This document shows, one piece after another, positions 24,948-33,932 of a DNA stretch of 64,000 nt. Below the pieces are notes generated by a model. It saw nothing but the letters and a program-made list of their open reading frames with translations, was not told the DNA's origin and did not search any database. The position numbers were made by a program, and so were the translations under genes. Position 1 is the stretch's first letter; each line of letters opens with the position of its first letter. Source of the DNA: Streptomyces akebiae. GTDB taxonomy: Bacteria; Actinomycetota; Actinomycetes; Streptomycetales; Streptomycetaceae. The stretch is from NCBI RefSeq assembly GCF_019599145.1, contig NZ_CP080647.1, forward strand, positions 9,114,001 through 9,178,000, written 5' to 3'.

Positions 24948-25818
24948 ATGCCGACACGACGCCCGTATCCGAGTGATCTGTCCGGTGCCCGCTGGGAGTT
25001 GATCGAGCCGGTGCTCTCGGCCTGGCGTTTCGAGCGCCGCGGCAGGGCCCTGGGCTTCGGCCGGCCGCTGGAACACGACCTGCGCGACATCATGGCCGCG
25101 ATCTTGTACGTGGACCGCACCGGGGTCCAGTGGCGCTACCTGCCACACGACTTCCCGCACTGGAACACGGTCTACGGACTCCTTCGCCAAGTGGCAGCAG
25201 GACGGCGTGTTCGCCCAGCTCAACGGCCTGCTGCGGCAACTGCTACGGGAGAAGGAAGGACGGGACGCCGAGCCGTCGGCCTGTGTGATCGACGCCCAGA
25301 GCGTCAAGACCTCCACCAGCGTTCCCGCCGCCGGCCAGGGCATCGATGCCGGGAAGAAGATCGTCGGCAGGAAGCGGAACATCGTCACCGACACCCTCGG
25401 ACTGCTGCTTGCCGTGCTGGTCACTGCGGCAGGCGTGCAGGACTCCGCCGCCGGCGCCCGGCTCCTGGACCAGGTCGCCGCCGACCATCCCGGCATCCGC
25501 AAGGTGTGGGTCGACGGTGGCTACCGCCAGCACCTCGTCGAACATGCCGCCGTTCTCGGCATCGACATGGAAATCACCGCTCGCAAGCCCGGGACCAGAG
25601 GTTTCACTCCCATCCCGAAGCGGTGGGCGGTCGAACGGACCTACGGCTGGCTCATGCTGCACCGCCGCCTGGCCCGCGACTACGAAACCCTGCCCACCCG
25701 ATGCGAAGCCATGATCCACTTTGCCATGACCGACCTCATGGCCCGCCGCCTCATCGGCGAGAACACCATCTCCTGGCGCGACCCGGCACCACAGACCAAA
25801 CAGGCGATTCCCGGATAA
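24948..25818 (+). pseudogene. IS5-family transposase with a mid-gene frameshift
   Basis: ATG 24948 begins [20 protein letters not shown] (DUF4096 N-terminal domain). The frame is lost at 25175-25190, where one extra base turns the expected [11 protein letters not shown] into [10 protein letters not shown]. The second frame continues [20 protein letters not shown] through the DDE_Tnp_1 core: [11 protein letters not shown] (Asp), [14 protein letters not shown] (Asp), [20 protein letters not shown] (Glu), ending QAIPG at 25818. Some IS5 relatives use programmed frameshifting, but no slippery run is evident here. I could not find the terminal repeats. It lies between the truncated gene block and the DUF262 gene. 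Confidence 0.82.
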
Positions 25819-26028
25819 AATATCGAGATCAGCCCGATGGCCATCGACGACGACCTCGCTCTGCTTGACCGACGGCCAGCGGTCAGCCATCGGCACCTCA
25901 ACTTTGCTGCAACAAGAGCAACTCACGTGGTAAGTCTCTGATGTTGTTCTCTTTCTCTGTTTGTCTCAGTCGCTGAAGCAACCGAAGTATCCGCCCTGAC
26001 TGGCCCGCTGACGTGAGGAGCCCGCGCC

Positions 26029-28305
26029 GTGCCACCCACCCTCTACCGCGACACGGGTTACACCCTTCGGCACCTGATAGAGGACATCGAGGGTGGAAGG
26101 ATCGGGCTTCCCGACATTCAGCGGCCGTTCGTCTGGTCCGCCACGAAGACCCGCGATCTCTTCGACTCGATGTACCGCGGCTACCCGATCGGCACCCTGA
26201 TGTTCTGGGAGACCGGAGCCGAGGTGGGGACCCGGCAGATCGGGACGGGAACGGGCGACCGGGCGCCCCAACGGCTGGTCGTGGACGGGCAGCAGCGGCT
26301 CACCGCATTGTTCGCCGTACTCACCGGGCGCAAGGTCGTCAACAAGTCCTTCGACGAGGTCACGCTGCGGATCGCCTTCCACCCGCAGGACCAGACGTTC
26401 GAGGTCACGGACGCGGCAATCGAGCGAGACACCGCCTACATCCCGGACATCACCAAGCTCTGGGCCCCGGGCGGCCACCGTGGCGCCGTCCGGGAGTTCT
26501 TCCACCGGCTCGAACAGGCCGCAGGCGAGCCCCTGCCGACCGCGACGAGGGACGAGCTGGAGGAGCGGATTGACCGTGTCCGGGGCCTGCACGACTTCCG
26601 TTTCCAGGTGGTGGAGTTGGACGCCGCAGCCGACGAGGAGCAGGTCGCGGAGATCTTCGTCCGTATCAACTTCCAGGGAGTGAAGCTCAACCAGTCCGAC
26701 TTCATCCTCACCTTGATGTCGGTGCACTGGGAGAAGGGCCGACGTCAACTGGAGGACTTCTGCCGGGCCGCGGTGGTCGCGGGACTTCCCGGACCGAACC
26801 CGCGCAATCCGTTCCTGGACCCCAGCCCGGACCAGCTCCTGCGCGTCGCTGTCGCCGTGGCCTTCCGGCGTGCCCGGCTCCAGCACGTCTACAACGTGCT
26901 GCGAGGCAAGGACTTTGAGACCGGAAAGGTGTCCGCCGAGCGGCGCCAGGAACAGTTCGAACGGCTGGCGCAGGCGCACACGCAGGTCCTCGATCTGACC
27001 AGCTGGCACGAGTTCTTCCAGTGCATCACCGCGGCCGGCTTCCGTAGCCGCAAGATGATCACCTCTGACACCGCCCTGCTGTACAGCTACGCGCTGTGGC
27101 TGATCGGACTGCACGACTTCGGGCTGTCGGCGGAAGAACTCCGTCCGGTCATCGCGCGCTGGTTCTTCATGGTGCACACTACCGGCCGTTACTCCAACTC
27201 CCCCGAGTCGCAGATGGAGTTTGACCTGGGTCGGATCGGCGGCCTGCCGCAGGGTGACGGCCAGGCGTTCGCCGCAGAACTCGCCCGGATCATCTCCGCG
27301 CACTTCACCGGTGACTACTGGGACATCTCCCTGCCGAACAGGCTCGACAGCTCATCGTCGTACTCCCCGGTGGTGTTCGCCTACCAGGCTGCGTTGAACA
27401 TCCTGGACGCCGAGTTGCTCTGCGGCGACCAGCACATCCGCGACCTGATGGATCCGGCGGCCAGGCCCGCCCGGAAGGTTCCCCGGGACCGTCTGTTCTA
27501 CTCCGAGACCCTCGCGGGTCTTGGTATCACCGACAAACGCCAGGTCAACGCCATCGCCAACATGGCATATGTGACTTGGCCGGCAAGTGAGAAGGGCAAC
27601 ACCGACGCACCTCACGTCTACTGGCCCAGGATCACCGAGGCGATGGACCCGGAGGTGGTCAGGCGGCAGGCCCTGTGGCACGCGCTGCCGGTCGGCTGGG
27701 AGCAGCTCGACTACGCGGTCTTCCTGGAACGACGCCGCCAGCTGATCGCCCAAGTGGTACGGGAGGCGTTCGAGACGCTCAGCGCGGACCGACCCGCGTA
27801 CGTGCCCACTGCGGCGGCCGATCTGATCGCCGCCGGTGAGTCCCAGAGCACCGAGTTCAAGGCGAGTGCCCGCTGGAACGTGCACACCGGGGAGTACGAC
27901 AAGTCCCTGCAGAACAATCTCGTCAAGACGGTCTGCGGTTTCCTCAACGGGGAGGGCGGCAACCTGTTCGTCGGCGTCGGTGACGACGGGACCGTACTAG
28001 GGATCGAGAACGATCTGTCCACCCTGCCGAAGCAGGCTGATCCCGATGGTTACGAACTGTTCGTACGCCAAGTCCTCGATGACAACCTGTCGGCCCCGAC
28101 CGCGACCACCGTGCGGATCAGTTTTCCCGAGGTGGCCGACCGTGTCGTCTGCCGGGTCAGCGTGGCCGCGGCCGGCAAGGCCGTGTTCGCCAGGCCCGCC
28201 AAAGGCGGCAGCGCGGCCACCGACTTCTGGGTCCGGGTCGGTAACGCCACCAAGCAGCTGCATGGTGAGGGTCTCCTGCGGTACCGGGAGGAGCATTGGG
28301 GGTGA
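26029..28305 (+). CDS. DUF262 (GmrS-type) protein with C-terminal AlbA_2 domain
   Basis: 758 aa. The N-terminal DUF262 ParB-like domain has LPDIQRPFVW (27-36), the signature VVDGQQRLTALF (84-95) and FVRINFQGVKLNQSD (210-224). In GmrS, SspE and BrxU relatives this domain binds or hydrolyses NTPs and senses modified DNA. Residues ~480-530 match the region that is normally a DUF1524 HNH nuclease (GLGITDKRQVNAIANMAYVT, then WP). The catalytic HH-x-FP is replaced by RDRLFY (486-491), so this nuclease looks dead. Residues 603-758 form an AlbA_2/Schlafen-like domain (GESQSTEFKASARWN, NNLVKTVCGFLNGEGGNLFV, GVGDDGTVLGIE). The GTG start has AGGAG 8 nt upstream. It is a stand-alone gene beside a transposase: a probable defence effector, by inference. 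Confidence 0.85.
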   Translation: MPPTLYRDTGYTLRHLIEDIEGGRIGLPDIQRPFVWSATKTRDLFDSMYRGYPIGTLMFWETGAEVGTRQIGTGTGDRAPQRLVVDGQQRLTALFAVLTGRKVVNKSFDEVTLRIAFHPQDQTFEVTDAAIERDTAYIPDITKLWAPGGHRGAVREFFHRLEQAAGEPLPTATRDELEERIDRVRGLHDFRFQVVELDAAADEEQVAEIFVRINFQGVKLNQSDFILTLMSVHWEKGRRQLEDFCRAAVVAGLPGPNPRNPFLDPSPDQLLRVAVAVAFRRARLQHVYNVLRGKDFETGKVSAERRQEQFERLAQAHTQVLDLTSWHEFFQCITAAGFRSRKMITSDTALLYSYALWLIGLHDFGLSAEELRPVIARWFFMVHTTGRYSNSPESQMEFDLGRIGGLPQGDGQAFAAELARIISAHFTGDYWDISLPNRLDSSSSYSPVVFAYQAALNILDAELLCGDQHIRDLMDPAARPARKVPRDRLFYSETLAGLGITDKRQVNAIANMAYVTWPASEKGNTDAPHVYWPRITEAMDPEVVRRQALWHALPVGWEQLDYAVFLERRRQLIAQVVREAFETLSADRPAYVPTAAADLIAAGESQSTEFKASARWNVHTGEYDKSLQNNLVKTVCGFLNGEGGNLFVGVGDDGTVLGIENDLSTLPKQADPDGYELFVRQVLDDNLSAPTATTVRISFPEVADRVVCRVSVAAAGKAVFARPAKGGSAATDFWVRVGNATKQLHGEGLLRYREEHWG

Positions 28306-28355
28306 TCGTCCACGAAGAGGACCTGCCTTGAAACAACCCGCGAGCATGCCGCCGT

Positions 28356-28538
28356 GTGACCACGTCCGGCGCCCGACGTCGTCCGCACTTCTTCGTACAC
28401 TTCGCACCGCCGCGGACGACGCAAGGTAGCACCTCAGCCGGTCCGTGGCTGGTCCGGGACGGGCACCGATTCTCGGTGGACGAGTTCGGGAAGTTGCTGA
28501 ACGGTCACGGATGGTCGCTTCAGCCTATGGGTGCCTGA
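28356..28538 (+). CDS. Possible small protein, 60 aa
   Basis: GTG 28356 opens a 60-codon frame ending GPWLVRDGHRFSVDEFGKLL, NGHGWSLQPMGA. The C-terminal half has a protein-like composition. There is no ribosome-binding site and no known family. It lies 50 bp after the DUF262 gene on the same strand and could be a downstream partner, but may equally be chance. Confidence 0.25.
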   Translation: MTTSGARRRPHFFVHFAPPRTTQGSTSAGPWLVRDGHRFSVDEFGKLLNGHGWSLQPMGA

Positions 28539-28564
28539 AAGGGCAAAGCCCTCGCCAGGCACCC
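28529..28564. terminator. Hairpin with nested stem
   Basis: GGGTGCCTG (28529-28537) pairs with CAGGCACCC (28556-28564), with an inner GGGC-AAA-GCCC stem. It is the counterpart of the hairpin at 49761-49800 that follows the intact aldehyde dehydrogenase gene. Here it follows an aldehyde dehydrogenase 3' remnant on the minus strand and may now terminate the DUF262 transcript. Confidence 0.6.
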
Positions 28565-28571
28565 AACTTGA

Positions 28572-28638
28572 GGCTCTGGAAGAACCCAAGTTTCTTCGGA
28601 CTGTATGAAACAAGAACGTTCTTCGTCTGCTGGTGGTA
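28572..28638 (-). pseudogene. Aldehyde dehydrogenase 3' remnant
   Basis: The minus strand reads [20 protein letters not shown], almost identical to the C-terminus of the intact enzyme at 49811-51334 ([20 protein letters not shown]). The stop codon that follows LGFF in the intact gene is replaced by CAG. Only ~22 codons remain, followed by the same type of hairpin. Confidence 0.8.
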
Positions 28639-28654
28639 CACGGTTTGCATGGTT

Positions 28655-29388
28655 CTGACCAGCTGTAACAGCCCAAGTCGACGAAAACTTCAGCCCCCTG
28701 GCCCGCGTGTGGTCCGGATCTTGGTCTGCCATCGGTGCCGCCTCCGTCTTGGACGGGACTGGACCGCGCCAGCACGTCGCCCGGAACCAGCCCCCGCGAG
28801 TATGGGAAGCGCGAGACAGCGAGCTTCTGCTGTTCGCCTTCGTAGGGGGGACCCTTGCAGGGGCGGGCACCGCTCGATCATGGTGGAGGAGGAGTTGAGG
28901 ACCACCCTTCGCGGGTGCAGGGAGCACATGAAGATGGCGGCGGTGCCCTGGATCCTGTAGGGCCGACCCCCGGGGGTGCGGTGTAGGGTCTCAAGTTTCG
29001 TGTCGGAATCTCACGGGCGGTGTCGGATGGATGTCGGATCCGACACCTCGGTGAGACACCACATGAGCCGTGGTGTCCCGTCTCGCTGAGCATGCAGGAG
29101 TCTCACCGATCTGAGCGGGGCGGCGCCGCCGCCGACGCGCTATCGCTGGATCGAGCGATAGCACCACCAGGGTGCGCACTCGCTGCCACGCGATGACAGC
29201 GGTTGTTACTGGTAGGAGGTCCTCGATCGCCTGTACGGCATCGGGCCGACGGAAGTGGAACGTGGCGCCCGGCGTCAGCGTGATCGCTGAGCCCCGCAGG
29301 CGGCTGCCAACTCGCCGCCCTCACTCCGGACGCTCGGCAGGTACCGACGGCAACTTCTTCCGTGCGGCCGCCCGCTCGGGTTCCTTTC
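28655..29388. other. Decayed intergenic region with several inverted repeats
   Basis: No intact gene. Structures seen: the palindrome TGTCGGATCCGACA at 29032-29045 with two more TGTCGGA copies at 29001 and 29021; TCTCACSG copies at ~29009, ~29050 (inverted) and 29101; a perfect 9-bp stem GCTATCGCT/AGCGATAGC at 29139-29162; and a CRISPR-repeat-like segment at 28899-28927. A minus-strand frame at ~29160-29290 (TPGATFHFRRPDAVQAIEDL) may be the end of a lost gene. Confidence 0.4.
28899..28927. repeat. Degenerate CRISPR-repeat-like segment
   Basis: GGACCACCC, GCGGGTGC and GGAGCAC occur here in the order and spacing of a streptomycete type I-E repeat. The better copy is at 34901-34928. Weaker look-alikes occur at 28783 and 28961, but the spacing is not a clean 61 bp. 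It is treated as an orphan or relic, not an array. Confidence 0.3.
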
Positions 29389-31734
29389 CTATTCGGTCCG
29401 CAGGGCGGTGGCGGTGCGGACCCTGACGGCCCAGCTCGCGGGCAGCAGCGCGCCCAGGACGGCGATGAGCAGGCCGCCCAGGACCAGCAGGGCCAGTTCG
29501 GCCGCGTGGTAGACGGCGAGCACGGAGTCGGGGAGGTTGATGCCGGCGCTGTGGCCCATGGCGGGGATGACCCAGCCGTGCAGGGTGACGCCGAGCGGAA
29601 CGCCCAAGGCGCCTCCGGCCAGTCCGGTCACGACGACGGAGGTGACGACCATCGCGATCGTCTGCCGGGGGGTCATGCCCAGGGCTTTGTGCACGCCGAG
29701 TTCCCGGAGGCGTTCGCGGGTGTCGAGCACGACCGCGTTGAGCACACCCAGCGCTGCGACGGCGACGAGCATCAGCGTCAGAAGCGCGGACAGAGCGTTC
29801 AAGGTGACGACCATGTCGCTGCCGCCTTCGGCCCCGCCGGGCCGGGCGGTGGCCCCCAGCGGTTTCAGGCCCTCGTTGAGCGCGTCGACGTAAGTGGCCA
29901 CGTCGGCACCGGATTTCACCGCGATGTGCTGTGTGGTGTCCGTCAGGTCCGAGTGCGCGGGTGCGAGCGTCGCGGCGTCGGTGAACACCTGCATGCCGTC
30001 GTAGCGGGGGTCGAGGACCTCGCCGACGATCCGGACCGAGACCGCCTGGCCCAGGCCGCCCAGGGTGACCGTGTTCCCGATGCGCGTACCGGTAGCGGTG
30101 AGGAAGCCGGTGGGTACCACGGCCTCGCCGGGCTCGGCGATCCAGCGACCGGAGACCATGGTGTAGCCGCCCCAGGAGGCGTCGCCGGTGAAAGCGACCA
30201 CCGCGGTGGTGCCGGCCAGGCCGGGCACAGTGGCCCGGGCGGTCGTGGTGCTGTAGTGGGTCCGGGTCGCGGGCTGGGCGTCGATCACGGCGGCGACGGC
30301 GGCCGGATCGGGCTCAGGCCGTGTTGTGGCGATCGGGCCGTCGGGGCCGAGCTCCGGCAGAGGGGCGGCGACGGTGACGTCGGCGGCGTCGTGGGCCCTG
30401 GCCTTCGTCACTTCGCCGAGCGATGCCCCCATGCCCACGGTGAAGGTGATGGCGGCGGCGCCGAACAGGATGGCCGTCCCCATGCCCAGGGCGCGGGCGG
30501 GGCGGGCGAAGGGGCGGGTCAGCCCCAGGGCGAGCGGCCGGGACACGGGGAGCCGTCCGGCCAGGCGTGCCGCCCACCGGCCGCGATCCGTGTGCGCACC
30601 GCGCCCGACGGCGATCGCGTCGACCGTGCGCAGCCGACCGGCCCGCCAGGCGCTCGCCCATGCGGTCACCGCGACCAGGCTGAGCACCCCGACGACGACG
30701 GCCGCGTCGACCCAGGGGGCGACGGCCAGGGACGTGGTCCCGTAGACGTCCTCCGTCTCGGACATCACCGGCACGGCCAGCAGGTGGCCCGCGAGGACGC
30801 CGAGTGCCGTGCCGACCGCCGCCGGGATCAGCGCCTGGCCCACGTAGGCCCGCACGACCTGCGCCGGGGTGAAGCCGATGGCCTTGAGGACGCCGATCCG
30901 GCGCAGCCCCGCACCCACTGTGCCGGCGACCACGTTGCCCACGATGAGCACCGACATGACCAGGCCCAGCACGCCGAACGCGAGGAGGAACGGCACGTAC
31001 AGCGCGGTGTCGCGTTCGGCGGAGGCCCTGACGGTGAGCCAGGACTGCGTTCCCGTCACTGTCTTGATCCCCGCTGTCACGGCCTTACGGCCTGCCGCGA
31101 CCTGGGCTGCGGTGTCGGCGGCGGTGAAGCGGTAGAGCATCTGGTAGCCGCCGGGGCGGTCGGGCGTGCTGAGCTCGGTGGCCTGGGCCGGTGTCACCCA
31201 CGCGTCGGCGCTCTGGGTGACCGAGCGGGCCGCGCCGACCACCACCAGGATGGGGGCTCCCGGCAGGCCAGGGAAGGTGAGTTCGAGACCGAGGGTGGGG
31301 AACAGCGAGGCGTCGGTGTTCAGCACGATCTCGCCGGGGCGGGTGGCCCAGCGCCCGGCGGTCAGCGTGAGGTCGTCGACCGCTCCGTCCTGATTGCCAC
31401 GGCCGACGACGGTCATCGGCCACGCATCCGCGCCCTCGTGTATGCGTGGCGTGACCGACACCGCGCGGAACGGGCCTGCCGCAGCTGCCACCCCCTCTGC
31501 CCGCCCGGTCGCCTGCGCCTGCCCGGCCCTGGTGCGGGCCGCGTCGAACTCGACGGACAGGTGCGCGCCGTGCTGCCGGGCGAAGGCGTCGTCGAACGGC
31601 GCGCCGGAGACCACCAGCAGCGAGCCTCCCAGGACGGACGCGGCGACCGCCATCATCGCGGTCAGGCCGATCACGAGCGTCTGCACCCGGCGTCGTCCCA
31701 CACCCGAGCGCACGACCCGGCCCAGCGCGCTCAT
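29389..31734 (-). CDS. FtsX-type ABC transporter permease
   Basis: 781 aa membrane protein of the MacB/FtsX-like class. A single N-terminal helix (VQTLVIGLTAMMAVAASVLG) is followed by a ~200-residue extracytoplasmic domain. A core of helices comes next (LLAFGVLGLVMSVLIVGNVV, the VDAAVVVGVLSLVAVTAWAS pair), then a second helix/soluble/helix unit, ending LLVLGGLLIAVLGALLPASW. The IGVLKAIGFTPAQVVRAYVG and LGVHKALGMTPRQTIAMVV loops are FtsX coupling motifs. Such permeases export lipids or peptides or act in cell-envelope stress and antimicrobial-peptide resistance. Its ATG overlaps the ATPase stop, so the two form one operon. Confidence 0.92.
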   Translation of the reverse strand: MSALGRVVRSGVGRRRVQTLVIGLTAMMAVAASVLGGSLLVVSGAPFDDAFARQHGAHLSVEFDAARTRAGQAQATGRAEGVAAAAGPFRAVSVTPRIHEGADAWPMTVVGRGNQDGAVDDLTLTAGRWATRPGEIVLNTDASLFPTLGLELTFPGLPGAPILVVVGAARSVTQSADAWVTPAQATELSTPDRPGGYQMLYRFTAADTAAQVAAGRKAVTAGIKTVTGTQSWLTVRASAERDTALYVPFLLAFGVLGLVMSVLIVGNVVAGTVGAGLRRIGVLKAIGFTPAQVVRAYVGQALIPAAVGTALGVLAGHLLAVPVMSETEDVYGTTSLAVAPWVDAAVVVGVLSLVAVTAWASAWRAGRLRTVDAIAVGRGAHTDRGRWAARLAGRLPVSRPLALGLTRPFARPARALGMGTAILFGAAAITFTVGMGASLGEVTKARAHDAADVTVAAPLPELGPDGPIATTRPEPDPAAVAAVIDAQPATRTHYSTTTARATVPGLAGTTAVVAFTGDASWGGYTMVSGRWIAEPGEAVVPTGFLTATGTRIGNTVTLGGLGQAVSVRIVGEVLDPRYDGMQVFTDAATLAPAHSDLTDTTQHIAVKSGADVATYVDALNEGLKPLGATARPGGAEGGSDMVVTLNALSALLTLMLVAVAALGVLNAVVLDTRERLRELGVHKALGMTPRQTIAMVVTSVVVTGLAGGALGVPLGVTLHGWVIPAMGHSAGINLPDSVLAVYHAAELALLVLGGLLIAVLGALLPASWAVRVRTATALRTE

Positions 31735-32423
31735 CGGGCCACCTCCGCGCTGACGTCCTCGGCGACTCGGCCGTCGACGATCCGCACCGTGCGGTGCGTG
31801 CAGGAGCGGGCCAGGGCGAGGTCGTGGGTGACCACGACGAGGGTCTGACCCTCGGCGTTGAGGTCCCTGAGCAGGCGGCTGACGTCGTCACCGGCGGCCG
31901 TGTCGAGCGCGCCGGTGGGCTCGTCGGCCAGGATCAACGGCGGGCGGTTCATCAATGCCCGGGCCACCGCGACACGCTGGCGTTCACCGCCGGACAGCCG
32001 CCCCGGGTAGGCGCGGCCGTGCCGGTCGATGTCGAGGACTTCGAGGAGTTCCGCCGCCCGGCGATGCGCCTCTCCCCGCGCCATGCCGGCCAGCTGCGCG
32101 GGAAGCGCGACGTTGTCCGCGACGGTCAGGTCGTCGAGCAGGTTGAAGAACTGGAAGACCATGCCGATCTTGGATCGCCGGTAGCGGGCCGCCGCGGCCT
32201 CGCCCAACTGGTCGACCCGTACGCCGTCCACCGTGATGGTCCCTGTGTCCGGCCGGTCCAGGCCCGCGATCAGGTTGAGCAGCGTGGACTTGCCGCTGCC
32301 GGACGGCCCCAGGATCGCGACGGCCTCACCGGGCCGCACGGTCAGCGACGTGTCCTGCAGGGCGGGCGGCCCGTCGTCGTATCTGCGGCTCACGTCGCGC
32401 AGGTCGATCACCGGCTGGGTCAT
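31731..32423 (-). CDS. ABC transporter ATP-binding protein (MacB/LolD class)
   Basis: 230 aa. Walker [10 protein letters not shown], the Q-loop region [18 protein letters not shown], signature [15 protein letters not shown], Walker [13 protein letters not shown] and the H-loop VVVTHD are all present. The start is ATG 32423 with AAGGAG 7 nt upstream; an ATG 24 nt earlier lacks a site. It energises the FtsX-type permease encoded immediately downstream. It is divergent from the two-component system at 32631, which probably controls it. Confidence 0.94.
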   Translation of the reverse strand: MTQPVIDLRDVSRRYDDGPPALQDTSLTVRPGEAVAILGPSGSGKSTLLNLIAGLDRPDTGTITVDGVRVDQLGEAAAARYRRSKIGMVFQFFNLLDDLTVADNVALPAQLAGMARGEAHRRAAELLEVLDIDRHGRAYPGRLSGGERQRVAVARALMNRPPLILADEPTGALDTAAGDDVSRLLRDLNAEGQTLVVVTHDLALARSCTHRTVRIVDGRVAEDVSAEVAR

Positions 32424-32630
32424 GAAGGGCTCCTTGTGTCCACGCATCTGGCGCCCTGGACGCTAGGCGGGCTCCCGGTGCGGCCACGTCCTTCGCCCGT
32501 GCCGTTTGCGGTCCTCCGTCGGAACGAGGGCCGGGCGGTGTCCTCCCTGAGAAGTAGGCGACTGGTGTAGGCGGTGCGCCGGAAGTGATCTCCGGGACGG
32601 ATCCCACGAGGGCGGGGTGGCGGCGAGAAT

Positions 32631-33932
32631 GTGCCGGTGACGAACGAGACGACCGCGGTGGACCGGCTGCGAGAGGCAGCCCGTCGTGCGCTGCGCCCGA
32701 CCGGGCCGGCACCGCGCCTCACCCGGCGCGGCCGGCAGTTCGACCTGGTGGTGGCGGTGGCCTTCGCCGTCGGCACCGTGTACTACGCCATCGATGTCGC
32801 GGACAATCAGATTCGCGAGGTCCTCCCCGGTGTGGCGAAGGCGGTCCAACCGTCGGGAACGGACGCCCGGGTGGCCCTGAGCGCCCTCGCGCTCGTCACC
32901 TCCGGTGCCCTGGTACTCCGCCGCCGCTACCCGCTCGCCGTGCTCTGCGCGGTGACCTGCCTGGCGCTGCTCACCCCTCAGGACGTCGCTCGGCTGACCT
33001 TCTACCCCCTCGTCGTCGCCGTCTACAGCGCCGCGGCCTACAGCCCGTACAGGATCCCCACCCTGGCGGCCGTACCGACGGCGGTCCTCCTGGTCTATAC
33101 GTCGGGCACCTCGACCACCCACGTCTACCCGTATCAGCCGGGCATCGTCCCGAACGAGTACGTGGTCTTGTGGATCCTCGGGCCGCTCGCGATGGCCGCC
33201 AACGGCCTGCGCACCTGGCGGGTACGCACCGACGAGGGCCGCGCCCGGCTGACCGCCGTGGAACGAGAACAGGCCGAGACGCTGCGCCGTGCCGTCGCCG
33301 AGGAACGCGCCAGGATCGCCCGCGAACTGCACGACGTCGTCACCCACAACGTCAGCGTCATGGTCATCCAGGCCGGCGCCGCCCGCAGGGTCATGCGAGC
33401 CGTCCCCGACGAGGCCGACGAGGCACTGCTCGCCGTCGAGGCGAGCGGCCGGGCGGCCATGACCGAACTGCGCCACGTCATGGGCCTGCTCACCATGGAC
33501 AGCGGCAACCAGGACGCGACCCTCGCCGAGAACCTGACCCCACAGCCGGGTCTGGAGCAGTTGGAAACACTCATCGGGCGGGTCCGGGACACCGGCCTGC
33601 CGGTCGACCTGAAAATCACCGGGGCGGCCCGCCCCATACCGCCCGGCATCGGGCTCACCGCCTATCGCGTGGTCCAGGAGGCCCTGACCAACACGGTCAA
33701 ACACGCGTCCGGGGCGCAGGCAACCGTCTCCGTCGAGTACGCCCCCGACCGGCTCCGGGTGGATGTCTCCGACACCGGCGGCGCTCCAGGCCTCGGCGCG
33801 GCCACCGGAAACGGCCGCGGACTGCTCGGCCTGCGCGAGCGCCTCTCCGTCTACGACGGAACCCTGCACACCGGCCGGCGTCTCACCGGCGGCTACCGTG
33901 TCGAGGCACTCATCCCCCTGGAGGCACCGTGA
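32631..33932 (+). CDS. NarL-family sensor histidine kinase
   Basis: 433 aa. Four to five membrane helices fill residues ~35-190 (FDLVVAVAFAVGTVYYAIDV, ALVTSGALVLRRRYPLAVLC, LTFYPLVVAVYSAAAYSPYR). HisKA_3 dimerisation follows, with H-box ARIARELHDVVTHNVSVMVI, and then HATPase_c with N-box TAYRVVQEALTNTVKHA and the G-box GNGRGLLGLRER. There is no large extracellular sensor, as in intramembrane-sensing kinases. The start is GTG 32631. It overlaps the response regulator by GTGA and faces the ABC transporter operon, so regulation of that transporter in response to envelope stress is likely. Confidence 0.93.
   Translation: MPVTNETTAVDRLREAARRALRPTGPAPRLTRRGRQFDLVVAVAFAVGTVYYAIDVADNQIREVLPGVAKAVQPSGTDARVALSALALVTSGALVLRRRYPLAVLCAVTCLALLTPQDVARLTFYPLVVAVYSAAAYSPYRIPTLAAVPTAVLLVYTSGTSTTHVYPYQPGIVPNEYVVLWILGPLAMAANGLRTWRVRTDEGRARLTAVEREQAETLRRAVAEERARIARELHDVVTHNVSVMVIQAGAARRVMRAVPDEADEALLAVEASGRAAMTELRHVMGLLTMDSGNQDATLAENLTPQPGLEQLETLIGRVRDTGLPVDLKITGAARPIPPGIGLTAYRVVQEALTNTVKHASGAQATVSVEYAPDRLRVDVSDTGGAPGLGAATGNGRGLLGLRERLSVYDGTLHTGRRLTGGYRVEALIPLEAP

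Noticed and set aside
25175..25190. Programmed frameshift in the IS5-family transposase
   Set aside because: No heptameric slippery sequence is visible at the switch. One inserted base explains the change, so it is called a pseudogene, with the programmed alternative left open.
28783..28990. Functional CRISPR array
   Set aside because: Repeat copies are divergent, spacing is irregular and no cas genes are present.
29362..31848. An 828-aa open frame on the plus strand
   Set aside because: It is antisense to the FtsX-type permease, with the Gly/His/Arg-rich composition typical of GC-rich shadow frames and no motifs.
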